A stretch of 36,130 nucleotides of DNA from Candidatus Methanoperedens sp. (GCA_026552835.1 JAPMTY010000098.1:1-36130); one strand, 5' to 3'. Positions 1 through 9,729 are shown, counted from the first letter of the stretch. Notes: a model not told the origin generated them from the sequence alone. Numbers and translations: made by a program.

Positions 1-21
1 CTTGCATGTAGGGGAGGGTTT

Positions 22-131
22 GCCCAGGTGGCCTAGTCGGTTAGGGCGCCAGACTCATAGGGTATATTTGAAGAGGCGCTTGAGTCTCCTGAGAAATCTG
101 GAGGTCACGGGTTCGGATCCCGTCCTGGGCA
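22..131 (+). tRNA. tRNA-Met (CAT), elongator type, with intron
   Basis: Acceptor arms GCCCAGG (22-28) and CCTGGGC (124-130) pair fully, followed by discriminator A131; CCA is not encoded. The anticodon stem is CCAGA (49-53) with TCTGG (97-101), the T arm is ACGGG/CCCGT, and the variable loop is the 5-base AGGTC, so this is a type I tRNA and not Leu or Ser. After removal of the intron (60-95) the loop is CTCATAA with anticodon CAT. The mature form resembles archaeal elongator tRNA-Met; a CAT tRNA-Ile2 cannot be fully excluded from sequence alone. The T-rich stretch after 134 could end transcription. Confidence 0.95.
60..95 (+). other. tRNA-Met intron with bulge-helix-bulge splice sites
   Basis: A 36-nt insertion at canonical position 37/38. 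CTCA (54-57) pairs with TGAG (90-93) to give the 4-bp central helix, flanked by 3-nt bulges TAG (58-60) and AAA (94-96). Cutting after the second base of each bulge gives the boundaries 59^60 and 95^96, exactly what the archaeal tRNA splicing endonuclease recognises. Seen directly; the splice rule is established knowledge. Confidence 0.9.
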
Positions 132-195
132 TCGACTTTTTGGTTCAGATCACGTACAGAAGGGTAATTATATACAAGTCCTATTTTAGAACCCC

Positions 196-212
196 TTAAA
201 AATTGAAAAAAA
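196..212 (-). terminator. T-rich terminator after enolase
   Basis: On the minus strand the enolase stop is followed within a few bases by a run of seven T (206-212) and then five T (199-203 region). Short oligo-T runs are the usual archaeal intrinsic terminators. It also separates enolase from the convergent tRNA-Met. Confidence 0.5.
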
Positions 213-215
213 CAT

Positions 216-1466
216 TCATGGAATTCCCACAAACCGCCCCGCTTTCCCCAATTCCTCCTCAATCCTCAACAATTGATTATACTTTGCATTCCTCTCGCTC
301 CTTGCCGGTGCGCCTGTCTTTATAAACTCGGCCCCGATAGCAACTGAAATATCAGCGATCGTGGTATCTTCGGTTTCTGCTGACCTGTGGCTTACTACGA
401 CCTTGAACTTGTTCTTCTGCGCAAGGCGCGCCGCGTCAAATGACTCGGAGAGCGTGCCAATCTGGTTCACCTTGAGGAGCAGTGCATTTCCTGCGTTCAT
501 TTTTATGCCCTTCTCAAGCCTCTTTACATTGGTCACGAAAAGGTCGTCGCCTATGATTATCGTATCCTTCAATTTTTTAGTCAATTCTGCAAAATCTTCG
601 AATGATTCTTCCTCGAAAGGATCTTCGATTGAGAGGATCGGGTAAGTATCGACAAGCTGCGCATAGAAATCTATCAATTCCCCGCTTGAAAATTTCTTTC
701 CATCAACTTTGTATTTGCCATCCTTGTAGAACTCAGTGGCGGCAGAATCAAGACCTATTGTTATCTTCTTATTATATCCTGCTACTTCTATCGCATCCGT
801 GAGCGCATCAAGAGCATCGGTCGTGTTCTTAAGCGGCGGGGCATAACCGCCTTCGTAGCCCACATTGACTGCGGAATTACCGTATTTTTTCACAAGTATC
901 GCCCCAAGTGTATGATATGTCTCAGCGCCCATGCGCAGGGCTTCAGAAAATGTCTTTGCGCCCCCTGGCTGGATCATGAATTCCTGTATCGCAAGGTCGT
1001 TTCCTGCGTGTTTCCCGCCGTTTATGACATTCATGGTAGGGCAGGGAAGAGTGAATGCATTTGTACCGCCAAGATAGCGATAAAGCGATATCCCGATAGA
1101 ATCAGCTGCCGCATGAGCCACAGCAAGTGAAACACCAAGAATGGCATTGGCGCCAAGTATGGATTTGTTCTGGGTACCATCAAGCTCAAGCATTGTTGTG
1201 TCTATTTCACGCTGGTCGCGCACGTCCATACCCAGGATCGCCTCTGCTATTATTGTATTGACATTAGTAACAGCTTTTGTAACGCCTTTTCCAAGATACC
1301 GTTTGTCCTTATCCCTCAATTCAAGCGCTTCGTTCGTGCCTGTTGATGCGCCTGAGGGTACACTTGCGCGCCCGAATCCGCTTTCTGTTTCAATATCGAC
1401 TTCTACAGTTGGATTTCCCCTTGAATCCAGGATTTCTCTTGCATGGATGTGCTCGATCGTGAACAA
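216..1466 (-). CDS. eno: Enolase (phosphopyruvate hydratase)
   Basis: Interconverts 2-phosphoglycerate and phosphoenolpyruvate in cytosolic glycolysis/gluconeogenesis. The 416-residue product has the family's usual length. The N-terminal signature AREILDSRGNPTVEV is present, and the barrel carries the metal ligand regions (SIEDPFEEE, then GDDLFVTN) and the active-site strands LLLKVNQIGT and VVVSHRSAET with the catalytic Lys and the His of the SHRS loop. The start is TTG: an in-frame TGA lies three codons upstream and no ATG fits the conserved N-terminus; a GGTGAT purine-rich stretch sits just upstream. It is preceded by its own TATA box and a 98-bp gap from ilvN, so it is probably transcribed separately from the branched-chain genes. 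Not an unusual copy; housekeeping. Confidence 0.97.
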   Translation of the reverse strand: MFTIEHIHAREILDSRGNPTVEVDIETESGFGRASVPSGASTGTNEALELRDKDKRYLGKGVTKAVTNVNTIIAEAILGMDVRDQREIDTTMLELDGTQNKSILGANAILGVSLAVAHAAADSIGISLYRYLGGTNAFTLPCPTMNVINGGKHAGNDLAIQEFMIQPGGAKTFSEALRMGAETYHTLGAILVKKYGNSAVNVGYEGGYAPPLKNTTDALDALTDAIEVAGYNKKITIGLDSAATEFYKDGKYKVDGKKFSSGELIDFYAQLVDTYPILSIEDPFEEESFEDFAELTKKLKDTIIIGDDLFVTNVKRLEKGIKMNAGNALLLKVNQIGTLSESFDAARLAQKNKFKVVVSHRSAETEDTTIADISVAIGAEFIKTGAPARSERNAKYNQLLRIEEELGKAGRFVGIP

Positions 1467-1502
1467 TGAATATCACCGAATGACCTGAATTGACATACTT
1501 AT

Positions 1503-1511
1503 ATTTATAAC
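1503..1511 (-). promoter_or_regulatory. TATA box of enolase
   Basis: Minus-strand TTATAAATA about 40 bases before the TTG start, in the only sizeable gap between ilvN and eno. The usual 25-27 base spacing would put the transcript start near 1481, giving a leader of about 15 nt that contains the GGTGAT element. Inference from sequence only. Confidence 0.5.
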
Positions 1512-1565
1512 TGGTCACTTTTTTTCAAGTTATACCGGAAATATTTGCAGGAAAAATGAATAACT

Positions 1566-2066
1566 TTACCTTTTCTCACTCTGCACTACCTTCGCCCCGC
1601 GATTCATGGCGATCTTTCCAGTCCTCACCATCTCTTTTATACCGAACTGGCGAAGCAACTGCTCAATGGCATTGATCTTACTCTCATCACCTGTCACTTC
1701 TACAACAAGTGATTTTATTCCAACGTCCACTATCTTTGCCCTGAAGATATCCACGATTTGCATAACTTCAGCGCGAGTATTTGAATCCACACCTACTTTA
1801 ATAAGAGCGAGTTCCCTGCTTACTGAATCCTCTGCCGGAATATCACTTACCCTTATTACATCAATGAGCTTATTGAGCTGTTTTTCAACCTGCTCAAGGA
1901 TATTGTCATCCCCGCTCACAACGATTGTAATACGGGAGGTATCCGAGTTCTCAGTAACACCGACAGCAAGGCTTTCGATATTGAATCCTCTGCGTGAGAA
2001 TAATCCGGCGACCCTTGTAAGCACTCCAGGCTTATTCTCAACAAGTATGGCGAGTGTATGTTTCAT
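1566..2066 (-). CDS. ilvN: Acetolactate synthase, small (regulatory) subunit
   Basis: Regulatory subunit of acetohydroxyacid synthase; binds valine through ACT domains and stimulates the IlvB catalytic subunit. The N-terminal ACT domain begins [17 protein letters not shown] and includes [13 protein letters not shown]; the C-terminal half carries the second ACT-like domain (around residues 90-160). The length of 166 is typical. An earlier in-frame GTG at 2075 overlaps the ilvB stop, but the ATG at 2066 lies 8 bases after a GGAG, so I prefer it. Directly downstream of ilvB and probably translationally coupled. ilvC, often the next gene in methanogens, does not follow: after a 98-bp gap comes enolase. 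Confidence 0.95.
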   Translation of the reverse strand: MKHTLAILVENKPGVLTRVAGLFSRRGFNIESLAVGVTENSDTSRITIVVSGDDNILEQVEKQLNKLIDVIRVSDIPAEDSVSRELALIKVGVDSNTRAEVMQIVDIFRAKIVDVGIKSLVVEVTGDESKINAIEQLLRQFGIKEMVRTGKIAMNRGAKVVQSEKR

Positions 2067-2071
2067 TTCGA

Positions 2072-3751
2072 TCACTCCAGATCCAGTATTTCATTGATGG
2101 CAGCTCCTGCCGGAACCATTGGTGTAACATTTTCTTCCTTCTCGACCACAAAATCAATGACCGTTGGTCTTCCGGACTTCACAGCCTCAATAATAACATC
2201 TTTTACCTCGCTCTTCTTTGTTGCGCGCAAGCCAAGAGCGCCGTAAGCTTCTGCAAGCTTCACGAAATCAACGCTTTCTTTAAGGCATGTTGCAGAATAT
2301 CGCTGGTTGAAGAACAATTTCTGCCATTGTCTCACCATTCCCAGGACACCATTATTCAATATTGCAACTATTACAGGTATATCGTTCTGTACGACCGTTG
2401 CAAGTTCCTGTGAGTTCATCTGGAATGAGCCATCTCCTGATATATCAATGACAGTACATTCAGGTTTTCCAACCTTTGCGCCCATAGCCGCCGGGAAGCC
2501 GTAACCCATTGTTCCAAGACCGCCGCTTGAGATGAAGGTGCGCGGATTTTTATAATTGAAAAATTGTGCTGCCCACATCTGGTTCTGTCCGACTTCGGTA
2601 ACTATTATCGCATCAGGGCACACTTCACTTATCTGCTCGACTACAAACTGCGGACGAAGTAAATTATCTTTCTTATAAGTAAGCGGATATTCTTTTTTCC
2701 AGGCATTTATTTTTTTGACCCATGCATCCGTCTTTACCTGTTCGATCCTTACAAACCTTGCAAGGCTTTTCAGGATATTTTTTGCATCTCCGACTATCGG
2801 GACATCAACACGTACATTCTTGCCTATTTCTGCCGGGTCAATATCTATGTGGATTATCTTCGCATTCGGGGCAAACGCCGAGACCTTCCCGGTCACGCGA
2901 TCATCAAAGCGAACACCGATAGCAATTATCAGATCGGATTCCTGTATTGCATAATTAGCATATCTTGTCCCGTGCATACCCAGCATTCCAACAGACAGCG
3001 GATGAGCCGATGGAAAGGCACCCATTCCCATGAGTGTCGTGGTAACTGGCGCCAAAATGGTTTCAGCCAGATCCTTCAATTCTTCGCAGGCGTTTGAAAA
3101 AATGATTCCTCCGCCAACGTAAAATATTGGTTTTTCAGCTTTAAGTATAAGAGAGGCAGCTTTTTTAATTTGCTGTTCATTCCCCGTATAAGTGGGTTTA
3201 TACCCGCGCAGCTTCACTTCTTCAGGATATTCAAATTCGATTATTTCGTTCTGGACATCCTTGGGTATATCTATCAGGACCGGACCTGGTCGCCCCGTCC
3301 GTGCAATATAGAATGCTTCCTTAAATATGGTTGGAAGATCTTTTGTGTCCTGCACGAGGTAATTGTGTTTGGTAATGGGAAGTGTAATTCCTGTAATATT
3401 TGCTTCCTGGAATGCGTCATAACCAATAAGTGAACGTGGAACCTGGCCTGTAATTGCTATAATAGGTATTGAATCCATATATGCGGTTGCAATGCCTGTA
3501 ACAAGGTTCGTGGCGCCTGGTCCTGAGGTTGCAAGACAAACACCTGTTTTGCCGGTAGCTCTTGCATATCCATCTGCAGCATGTGCCGCAGCCTGCTCAT
3601 GCCTTACAAGTATATGCCTTATATTAGCATCGTATAATTCATCATAGAGAGGAAGAACTTGCCCTCCCGGATATCCGAATATCACTTCTACATTTTCGCA
3701 GTAAAGCGATTCAATTACTGCCCGCGCGCCTGGCATTTTGGGTTTGATCAT
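2072..3751 (-). CDS. ilvB: Acetolactate synthase, large (catalytic) subunit
   Basis: TPP- and FAD-dependent condensation of two pyruvates, or of pyruvate and 2-oxobutyrate, in valine, isoleucine and leucine synthesis. The N-terminal pyrimidine-binding domain has [15 protein letters not shown] and the catalytic glutamate in [15 protein letters not shown] (Glu52); the central domain contains [11 protein letters not shown]; the C-terminal pyrophosphate domain has the TPP-Mg motif [11 protein letters not shown] followed by the conserved asparagines in ILNN. The length of 559 is normal for archaea. The ATG is preceded by a strong AAAGGTGG site. Second gene of a leuA-ilvB-ilvN run (gap to leuA 55 bp). 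Confidence 0.97.
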   Translation of the reverse strand: MIKPKMPGARAVIESLYCENVEVIFGYPGGQVLPLYDELYDANIRHILVRHEQAAAHAADGYARATGKTGVCLATSGPGATNLVTGIATAYMDSIPIIAITGQVPRSLIGYDAFQEANITGITLPITKHNYLVQDTKDLPTIFKEAFYIARTGRPGPVLIDIPKDVQNEIIEFEYPEEVKLRGYKPTYTGNEQQIKKAASLILKAEKPIFYVGGGIIFSNACEELKDLAETILAPVTTTLMGMGAFPSAHPLSVGMLGMHGTRYANYAIQESDLIIAIGVRFDDRVTGKVSAFAPNAKIIHIDIDPAEIGKNVRVDVPIVGDAKNILKSLARFVRIEQVKTDAWVKKINAWKKEYPLTYKKDNLLRPQFVVEQISEVCPDAIIVTEVGQNQMWAAQFFNYKNPRTFISSGGLGTMGYGFPAAMGAKVGKPECTVIDISGDGSFQMNSQELATVVQNDIPVIVAILNNGVLGMVRQWQKLFFNQRYSATCLKESVDFVKLAEAYGALGLRATKKSEVKDVIIEAVKSGRPTVIDFVVEKEENVTPMVPAGAAINEILDLE

Positions 3752-3757
3752 TTTTAT

Positions 3758-3765
3758 CCACCTTT
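3758..3765 (-). promoter_or_regulatory. Ribosome binding site of ilvB
   Basis: Minus-strand AAAGGTGG six bases before the ATG at 3751. The same element precedes the GT2 gene (3207-3214 of the fourth 10 kb block, i.e. 13207-13214), which shows the anti-SD preference of this genome and makes the lack of any start codon in leuA stand out. Confidence 0.6.
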
Positions 3766-3806
3766 AACATAGACTGATATTGTATAAATATTTCCAAGAT
3801 TTCGAT

Positions 3807-5303
3807 TCATTTCTTTTCTTGCTGTATGAGCCTGTTTATCCCTTCAAGGACTGCCTCAACAGAAGCCATGATAATATCCGTTCTTGCGCCCCTGGCTGTT
3901 ATCGTCTTTCCACCTTTGCTGAGTTTTACCCAGACCTCGACAAGTGCATCTGTGCCGCCTGTTATGGCATCGACATGATATTCGTCAAGGTGTATATCCG
4001 CAACTCCGGAAAGGGCTTTCTTTAATGCGTTTATGGCAGCGTCAACTGGTCCAGTTCCCACGCCTGCTTCAACTACGTTATTCCCATTTACCTTCAACCT
4101 GATAGAAGCGGTAGGCATAACCGTATTTCCCGCAACAACCGTAAGTTCCTCAAGCTTTATCTTTGCTTCCTGATAAATACCAAGAACGGTCTCTGCAATT
4201 GTCTGGAGATCTGCATCAGTGACACGTTTTCCTTTATCACCGAGTTCCTTCATGCGAATGACAATATCATCGATCTGCTTATCGTTTGCAGAAAGCCCAA
4301 GTTCTTTTAATGCAAGAACTACAGAACTTCTGCCAGCATGTTTACCGAGTACGATCTTTCGCTCCCGTCCCACAAGTTCAGGAGTTATGGGTTCATATGT
4401 CGCGGTATTTGCGAGGAGCCCATGGACATGTATCCCTGCTTCATGTGTAAATGCATTTCCACCCACTATTGACTTATTGGGTGCCACTGGAATGCCGCTT
4501 AGCCTGCTCACAAGCCGGGAGGTCGTATACAGGCCTTTTATATCGATTCTTGTTTTTTGTTTATATAATGAATATAACACCATCACAACTTCTTCAAGCG
4601 ATGTATTTCCCGCGCGTTCACCGATACCGTTTATCGTAACATGCGCTTCACTCGCCCCTGCCCTCAGGGCAGAAACAGTGTTTGCAGTAGCCATTCCAAA
4701 ATCATTATGGCAGTGGATGCTTATCGGCGCACGGAGCTGGGATAAGTCTTTGAATATCTCATATGTATTTTCAGGAAGCAGAATGCCTACGGTATCACAA
4801 AAACACAACCGGTCCGCTCCTGCGTCGATACCGGCATTATAAACTGATTTTAGATATTCAAGATCAGCTCTTGATGCATCTTCCCCGCTTAATTCAACTA
4901 TCAAACCATGGGATTTTGCGTACTCTGTCATTTCAACAGCCATCTCGCGAACGGATTCCCGGTCTTTTTTCAATTTCTGCTGGATATGAAGATCTGATAC
5001 CGGTACAACAAGATGAATAGAGGCGACGTCACATCCGAGAGCAGCGTCAATATCTTCTTTTTTAATGCGGCAATAGCTGCATATCTCTGCGTTAAGGCCT
5101 GCTTTTGTGATTTCTTTTATTGATGTGCGCTCGCCATCGGAAGTAATTGCGGAGCCTGCTTCGATAATATCAACTCCGAGGCTATCGATCTTTTGCGCTA
5201 TCAGGAGCTTACTCTCAGTAGTTAGCGAAACTCCGGGAGTCTGTTCTCCATCCCGGAGAGTGGTATCAAGAAGTTTTATATCTTTAAATAAAGTAAATCC
5301 CTT
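3807..5303 (-). CDS. leuA: 2-Isopropylmalate/citramalate synthase family; start codon not identifiable
   Basis: Condenses acetyl-CoA with a 2-oxo acid: 2-oxoisovalerate if it is isopropylmalate synthase (leucine), pyruvate if it is citramalate synthase (isoleucine). The TIM-barrel begins [17 protein letters not shown], with [12 protein letters not shown], the metal-binding [12 protein letters not shown] and [14 protein letters not shown]; the C-terminal regulatory LeuA dimer domain (about the last 120 residues, with [16 protein letters not shown] and [13 protein letters not shown]) is intact. The first ATG/GTG/TTG codon in frame is the TTG at 4973, which would remove about 100 conserved residues including the catalytic DTTLRDGEQ. 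The frame stays open up to a TAG at 5304-5306 but contains only TTA, ATA and other codons there, so I annotate the whole open frame (498 codons). Candidate start: TTA at 5289-5291, six bases after AAGGGA; or ATA at 5277-5279. Neighbours ilvB and ilvN favour a branched-chain role; LeuA and CimA cannot be separated by eye. Confidence 0.9.
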   Translation of the reverse strand, partial: KGFTLFKDIKLLDTTLRDGEQTPGVSLTTESKLLIAQKIDSLGVDIIEAGSAITSDGERTSIKEITKAGLNAEICSYCRIKKEDIDAALGCDVASIHLVVPVSDLHIQQKLKKDRESVREMAVEMTEYAKSHGLIVELSGEDASRADLEYLKSVYNAGIDAGADRLCFCDTVGILLPENTYEIFKDLSQLRAPISIHCHNDFGMATANTVSALRAGASEAHVTINGIGERAGNTSLEEVVMVLYSLYKQKTRIDIKGLYTTSRLVSRLSGIPVAPNKSIVGGNAFTHEAGIHVHGLLANTATYEPITPELVGRERKIVLGKHAGRSSVVLALKELGLSANDKQIDDIVIRMKELGDKGKRVTDADLQTIAETVLGIYQEAKIKLEELTVVAGNTVMPTASIRLKVNGNNVVEAGVGTGPVDAAINALKKALSGVADIHLDEYHVDAITGGTDALVEVWVKLSKGGKTITARGARTDIIMASVEAVLEGINRLIQQEKK

Positions 5304-5345
5304 CTATCAGTTATTTGACGGTGAGCTTTTATGATAAGTTTTATA

Positions 5346-6395
5346 TTAGAAAAACCTATCCACTATTTCAAGCGCTCTTGCGATCAATTCCGCGCTCTTT
5401 TCAAGGTCATCCATGCTCAGTACCGATACAGGTGTGTGGATGTATCGTGTGGGCATGCTTAGAACTCCTGTGGGTATGCCCTCTTTTGTCAGGTGAATTG
5501 CAGTCGCATCGGTCGTGCCGCCGCTTCCCACTTCGAGCTGGTAAGGGATATTGTTTGATTCGGCCGCAACTTTTAACCATTTCAATACCGATTCCGGAAC
5601 TATTATCCCGCGCCCGTCGGCATCGCTTACTGTAACGGACGGGCCTTTTCCCATCTCGATAGCAGAATCCTTTTTATCGATCCCCGGATGGTCGCCAGTG
5701 ATAGTGACGTCCGTTGCAAGCGCCACATCAGGATTTAACCTGAAAGCTGATGTCTTTGCGCCTTTTAATCCCACTTCTTCCTGCACAGTAAATACCGCAT
5801 GGACAGTGGCTTTGACATCTTTCATCTGGCGAAGGGCAACAATGAGCATTGCGCAGCCTGCCCGGTTATCAAAAGCTTTTCCTGTGACAAGATCATTCCC
5901 CAGAGGTTTGAAATCAATATCGGATGTGACCGGGGTTCCTGCTTTCACGCCCAATTTATCGGCGTCTTCCTTGCTTTTAGCGCCGACGTCGATGAACATG
6001 TCATCGGCTTTTATAACTTTATTCTTATCCTCTTCTTTCATTGCGTGAGGGGGTTTAGAACCCAGGACTCCATAAATTGGACCGTACTCGGTGTGCATTA
6101 TCATTCTCTGGTTTAGCAGCGTCTGGTCAAACCATCCACCGGTTTTTGTGAAACGAGCGAACCCTTTGTCATCCACATATTTCACCATCAGCCCGATCTC
6201 ATCCATATGGGCCGCAAGCATTACAACGGGAGAGCCTCCTTTTTTTGTCGCGATAAGGTTTCCCATTTTATCGGTTGATATTTCATCAACATAGGGTCTT
6301 ACTTCCTCTTCGATGATCTGCCTGACATTTCCTTCATATCCTGAAACACCGTGCGCGTTTGATAATATCTCTAAAAGCCTTTTTAAATCGCTCAT
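5346..6395 (-). CDS. M42 family metallo-aminopeptidase (endoglucanase M/TET-like)
   Basis: Cytosolic dinuclear-metal aminopeptidase of the tetrahedral TET type, which trims peptides after proteasomal degradation. All metal and catalytic sites are visible: AAHMDEIGLMV (His, Asp), GKAFDNRAGCAML (bridging Asp), VQEEVGLKGA (catalytic Glu and metal Glu), ALATDVT (Asp) and PTRYIHTPVSVLS (last His ligand). The length of 349 is typical. An in-frame GTG at 6404 exists, but the ATG at 6395 lies 8 bases after GGAG and gives the family-like MSDLKRLLEIL start. It ends about 40 bases before the leuA frame on the same strand; co-transcription is possible. Many relatives are still named endoglucanase in databases, which is misleading. 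Confidence 0.93.
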   Translation of the reverse strand: MSDLKRLLEILSNAHGVSGYEGNVRQIIEEEVRPYVDEISTDKMGNLIATKKGGSPVVMLAAHMDEIGLMVKYVDDKGFARFTKTGGWFDQTLLNQRMIMHTEYGPIYGVLGSKPPHAMKEEDKNKVIKADDMFIDVGAKSKEDADKLGVKAGTPVTSDIDFKPLGNDLVTGKAFDNRAGCAMLIVALRQMKDVKATVHAVFTVQEEVGLKGAKTSAFRLNPDVALATDVTITGDHPGIDKKDSAIEMGKGPSVTVSDADGRGIIVPESVLKWLKVAAESNNIPYQLEVGSGGTTDATAIHLTKEGIPTGVLSMPTRYIHTPVSVLSMDDLEKSAELIARALEIVDRFF

Positions 6396-6462
6396 AATTT
6401 TCACTCCGATTCTAATTGTAAGTGGAAGTAATTAAATTATTGGAAAATCATTGGAAAAACTA

Positions 6463-6471
6463 TTAATATGG
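6463..6471 (+). promoter_or_regulatory. Probable TATA box of tRNA-Gly
   Basis: TATTAATAT about 40 bases before the tRNA 5' end, in the 115-bp gap between the divergent aminopeptidase and the tRNA. The distance suits a start near 6496 and a short 5' leader removed by RNase P. Inference. Confidence 0.4.
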
Positions 6472-6509
6472 ATTGAAGTATTAAGAGTCTGTCCGCACAG
6501 CAACGGTTT

Positions 6510-6581
6510 GCGCTGGTAGTGTAGCGGTTATCACTAGGCGTTGCCAACGCTTAAACTCGGGTTCGATTCCCGACCAGCGCA
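6510..6581 (+). tRNA. tRNA-Gly (GCC)
   Basis: Acceptor GCGCTGG (6510-6516) pairs with CCAGCGC (6574-6580), discriminator A6581, no encoded CCA. The anticodon arm is AGGCG-TTGCCAA-CGCTT with anticodon GCC and one G-T pair; the T arm is CTCGGGTTCGATTCCCGA. The 72-nt gene has no intron. Confidence 0.96.
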
Positions 6582-6696
6582 TTGAAATCTATTTTATAAG
6601 GGTGTTCCTCTGGCAATTTTAACTTTTGAATTTGTATATCATTTCATCAATAGTTAGTTTTAAAATGTATTGGAATGGTTATAGTATCGAAGGAAT

Positions 6697-7905
6697 ATGA
6701 AAGCAGTAATTTTAGCAGCAGGTGAGGGATTAAGATGCCGTCCTCTCACATTAACACGTTCAAAGGTCATGCTTCCAGTTGCGAATAAGCCTATCCTGGA
6801 ATATGTCATAACGGCACTTTCGAAAAACGACATTAAAGATATTATAATTGTAGTGGGTTACAAAAAAGAGCGCATAATGGATTATTTTGGCAATGGCATC
6901 GATTTCGGAGTTAACATCAGTTATATCGATCAGGATGTGCAGCTTGGCACCGCCCATGCCATCAAACTGGCAAAGCCTTTCGTGGGTGAAAAATTCATGG
7001 TGCTGAATGGGGATAATCTGATAGACGGGGAGACTATTTCTGAACTCCTTCGCGGAGATTCCGGGGATATTTCACTTCTGTCAGTATCGCGCGAACAGAT
7101 AACAGGATATGGGGTATTGTTGGTCGAAAAAGGAAAAGTCTCTCGAATAGTCGAAAAACCAAGGGACAGGATAAGTCATCTTGTAAATACAGGGATATAC
7201 ATTTTTTCATCATCGATATTCAGGGAAATAGAAAAAACACCCATTTCCGATATAGGAGAATATGCAATAACCGAAACGATCCAGAATATGATTGAAAACG
7301 GCGCGAGTGTAACAAATATAACCACACAAAGGACATGGATCGATGCCGTGCACTCTTGGGATCTTTTAAAGGTAAACTCAGTATTGCTTGGAAAAATTGA
7401 GGAAATGAAAACCTCAGGTTCAATTGAAAAAGGCGCGGTCATAATCGGCGATGTAGCTATAGGAGATAATTCACTAATCAGGTCAGGATCGTATATAGTC
7501 GGGCCTGTTATCATTGGTAAGAATTGTAATATCGGTCCGAATACTACGATATTGCCTTCGACTGCTGTTGGGGATAATTGTTCCATAGGTTCATTCACGG
7601 AAATTGAAAATAGCATAATCATGAACGATACACGTGTCGGAACAGGTTCCTATATTTCAAATTCTATTATCGGTAGCCACAATATTATCGGCCCCCATTT
7701 TGTCACCGAAGTTGGAAAAGACCTGAAAATTGAAATGAAGGCCATTTTGCATCATGCAGACGAATTGGGAACAGTTGCAGGAGATAACAATATTATCGGA
7801 CATGCAGTCCTTGTATGGGCAGGAAAAATGATATCAACGGGATGCGCTATTGATTCTGGAGTAAAGATAATGAAAGATATACCGCAGGATTCAATAGTAG
7901 TGTGA
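6697..7905 (+). CDS. GlmU-like sugar-1-phosphate nucleotidyltransferase with left-handed beta-helix, acetyltransferase site lost
   Basis: Two-domain protein of 402 residues: an NTP-transferase domain (1-230) starting VILAAGEGLRCRPLTL with VLNGDNLID (nucleotide-metal Asp) and a left-handed beta-helix of hexapeptide repeats (about 245-400). It is a paralogue of the protein at 11021-12211. Two differences matter. The usual GxGTR loop reads GEGLRCRP and the PK before the conserved lysine region reads SK. In the helix, the catalytic histidine region (HLSYVGDS in the paralogue) reads TGSYISNS, with Thr316 in place of His, and the NFGAGT region is replaced by IIGPHF. So nucleotidyltransfer is plausible, but acetylation as in GlmU is doubtful. 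First gene of the glm operon; AAGGAAT precedes the ATG. The sugar and nucleotide used are unknown. Confidence 0.85.
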   Translation: MKAVILAAGEGLRCRPLTLTRSKVMLPVANKPILEYVITALSKNDIKDIIIVVGYKKERIMDYFGNGIDFGVNISYIDQDVQLGTAHAIKLAKPFVGEKFMVLNGDNLIDGETISELLRGDSGDISLLSVSREQITGYGVLLVEKGKVSRIVEKPRDRISHLVNTGIYIFSSSIFREIEKTPISDIGEYAITETIQNMIENGASVTNITTQRTWIDAVHSWDLLKVNSVLLGKIEEMKTSGSIEKGAVIIGDVAIGDNSLIRSGSYIVGPVIIGKNCNIGPNTTILPSTAVGDNCSIGSFTEIENSIIMNDTRVGTGSYISNSIIGSHNIIGPHFVTEVGKDLKIEMKAILHHADELGTVAGDNNIIGHAVLVWAGKMISTGCAIDSGVKIMKDIPQDSIVV

Positions 7906-7914
7906 GAGAAAAAA

Positions 7915-9729
7915 ATGTGTGGTATAATAGGTTATGTTGGTGCCAGGCAGGCAACTGCGATCCTTCTTGATGGTTTAAAACGGCTTGAGTACAGGGGATA
8001 TGATTCAGCAGGTCTTGCAATGTTGATAGATAATAGTATCTCGGTTTATAAGACCGAAGGGAAAATATCAAACCTTGAAGCAATACTTCCAGATATTAAA
8101 AGCACATGCGGTATCGGACATACCCGCTGGGCAACCCAGGGTGCACCCACTACGATCAATGCACATCCACATATTTCAGGAAATATTGCTGTCGTTCATA
8201 ATGGCATCATTGAAAATTATGAGGAATTGTATGAATGGCTGAAAAAAGAAGGGTATGAATTTGTCTCAGAAACCGACACTGAAGTGCTGGCACATCTTGT
8301 TCATAAGTATTATAAAGGAGACCTTGTCAGCGCAGTCATAGAAGGGCTTAAAAAAGTAAAAGGCTCATACGCAGCCGCGTTTTTATGCGCCGAAACGAAT
8401 AAGCTGGTAGCGGCGCGAAAAGAAAGCCCGCTCGTAGCAGGTGTTGGAAATGGCGAGAATTTCATTGCTTCGGATGTTACTGCATTATTGAAGAATACCC
8501 GTAAAGTAATCTATATGAATGATCTTGAGTTAGTGCAAGTGACGGCTGAAGGGATGCAGTTCTTTGATTTTGACGGGAAACCTGTTGAAAAGAAAATAGA
8601 ATTAATAGAATGGAATATAGAGGCCGCAGAGAAATCGGGGTACCCGCATTTCATGCTAAAAGAGATCCATGAACAGGTTACATCGGTAAATGATACACTT
8701 ATGGGTAGGATATCTGAGATCAGCGGTGATGTGATCCTGCAGGACATCACCCTGACGATTGAAGATATCCGAAAACTCGATCGGATCGTGATAATCGCAT
8801 GTGGTACATCATATAATGCCGGGCTTCTTGGAAAATATCTTTTTGAGTCACTTGCAGGCATTCATACGGATGTGGATATAAGTTCAGAGTTCCGGTATGC
8901 AAATCCTGTGCTCTCGGAATCTACGCTTGTTATTGCAATATCGCAATCAGGTGAAACAGCCGATACAATTGCCGCATTGAAGGAAGCAAAGACATACGGA
9001 TGCCAGACTCTTGCCATAACGAACGTTGTCGGGACTACACTTTCCCGTGAAGTCGGGAATATTTTATACACAAGAGCAGGTCCTGAGATCGGTGTTGCTG
9101 CGACAAAGACTTTTACTTCGCAGCTTATTGCCCTGTATCTACTATCCATTTATTTTGCACGAAAGAGAAGAAAAATGGATGTTGATATTTCAAAACGCCT
9201 CATCATATCTTTGAAACTGCTTCCAGGGATGATCCAGCAGATACTTAATAATAAAGAATTTATCAAGAAACAGGCACAGCGCTTTTCGAATGCAAGGGAT
9301 TACTTTTTCCTTGGCAGGTCATTGAACTTTCCGATAGCTCTTGAAGGGGCGCTGAAATTGAAGGAAATTTCGTACATTCATGCTGAAGGCTATGCGGCCG
9401 GTGAATTAAAACACGGTCCTCTTGCCCTGATATCAAATGAAACGCCTGTTGTGGCGCTGGCTACACGTTCCCCTACATACGATAAAATGGTGAATAATAT
9501 CAAAGAAGTGAAAGCGCGAAAGGCGCAGGTCATTGCAATAGCTGGAATGGATGATTCTGAAATTGGGAAATATGTTGATGTCGTAATCAAAGTCCCGACG
9601 ACAGACGAATTGCTTTATCCGGTATTATCATCAATCGTTGTTCAGCTTCTTGCTTACTACAGCGCTGATGCACTTGGCTGCCCCATAGATAAACCCAGGA
9701 ACCTTGCCAAAAGCGTAACGGTGGAATGA
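7915..9729 (+). CDS. glmS: Glutamine-fructose-6-phosphate aminotransferase (isomerizing)
   Basis: Makes glucosamine-6-phosphate from fructose-6-phosphate and glutamine, the first step of amino-sugar synthesis. It begins MCGIIGYVG, so Cys2 becomes the N-terminal nucleophile of the glutaminase domain, followed by [22 protein letters not shown] and [11 protein letters not shown]. Two SIS isomerase domains follow (about 285-430 and 455-590), with [26 protein letters not shown] and [19 protein letters not shown]; the C-terminus ends NLAKSVTVE as in the family. The length of 604 is normal. Nine bases after the GlmU-like gene and adjoining glmM. Confidence 0.98.
   Translation: MCGIIGYVGARQATAILLDGLKRLEYRGYDSAGLAMLIDNSISVYKTEGKISNLEAILPDIKSTCGIGHTRWATQGAPTTINAHPHISGNIAVVHNGIIENYEELYEWLKKEGYEFVSETDTEVLAHLVHKYYKGDLVSAVIEGLKKVKGSYAAAFLCAETNKLVAARKESPLVAGVGNGENFIASDVTALLKNTRKVIYMNDLELVQVTAEGMQFFDFDGKPVEKKIELIEWNIEAAEKSGYPHFMLKEIHEQVTSVNDTLMGRISEISGDVILQDITLTIEDIRKLDRIVIIACGTSYNAGLLGKYLFESLAGIHTDVDISSEFRYANPVLSESTLVIAISQSGETADTIAALKEAKTYGCQTLAITNVVGTTLSREVGNILYTRAGPEIGVAATKTFTSQLIALYLLSIYFARKRRKMDVDISKRLIISLKLLPGMIQQILNNKEFIKKQAQRFSNARDYFFLGRSLNFPIALEGALKLKEISYIHAEGYAAGELKHGPLALISNETPVVALATRSPTYDKMVNNIKEVKARKAQVIAIAGMDDSEIGKYVDVVIKVPTTDELLYPVLSSIVVQLLAYYSADALGCPIDKPRNLAKSVTVE

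Noticed and set aside
41..262. Open frame on the minus strand across tRNA-Met
   Set aside because: It runs through the tRNA and the enolase terminator and resembles no protein; it is a chance frame.
4219..4842. 207-codon plus-strand frame inside the isopropylmalate synthase gene
   Set aside because: Entirely antisense to a conserved gene with intact motifs; composition is that of a shadow frame.
4973..4975. TTG at 4973 as the true start of the isopropylmalate synthase
   Set aside because: It would delete the catalytic DTTLRDGEQ segment and about 100 conserved residues that are perfectly in frame upstream.
6582..6696. Possible riboswitch or leader RNA (glmS-type) before the glm operon
   Set aside because: The gap is short and AT-rich, shows no stable paired elements by eye, and glmS is not the first gene after it.
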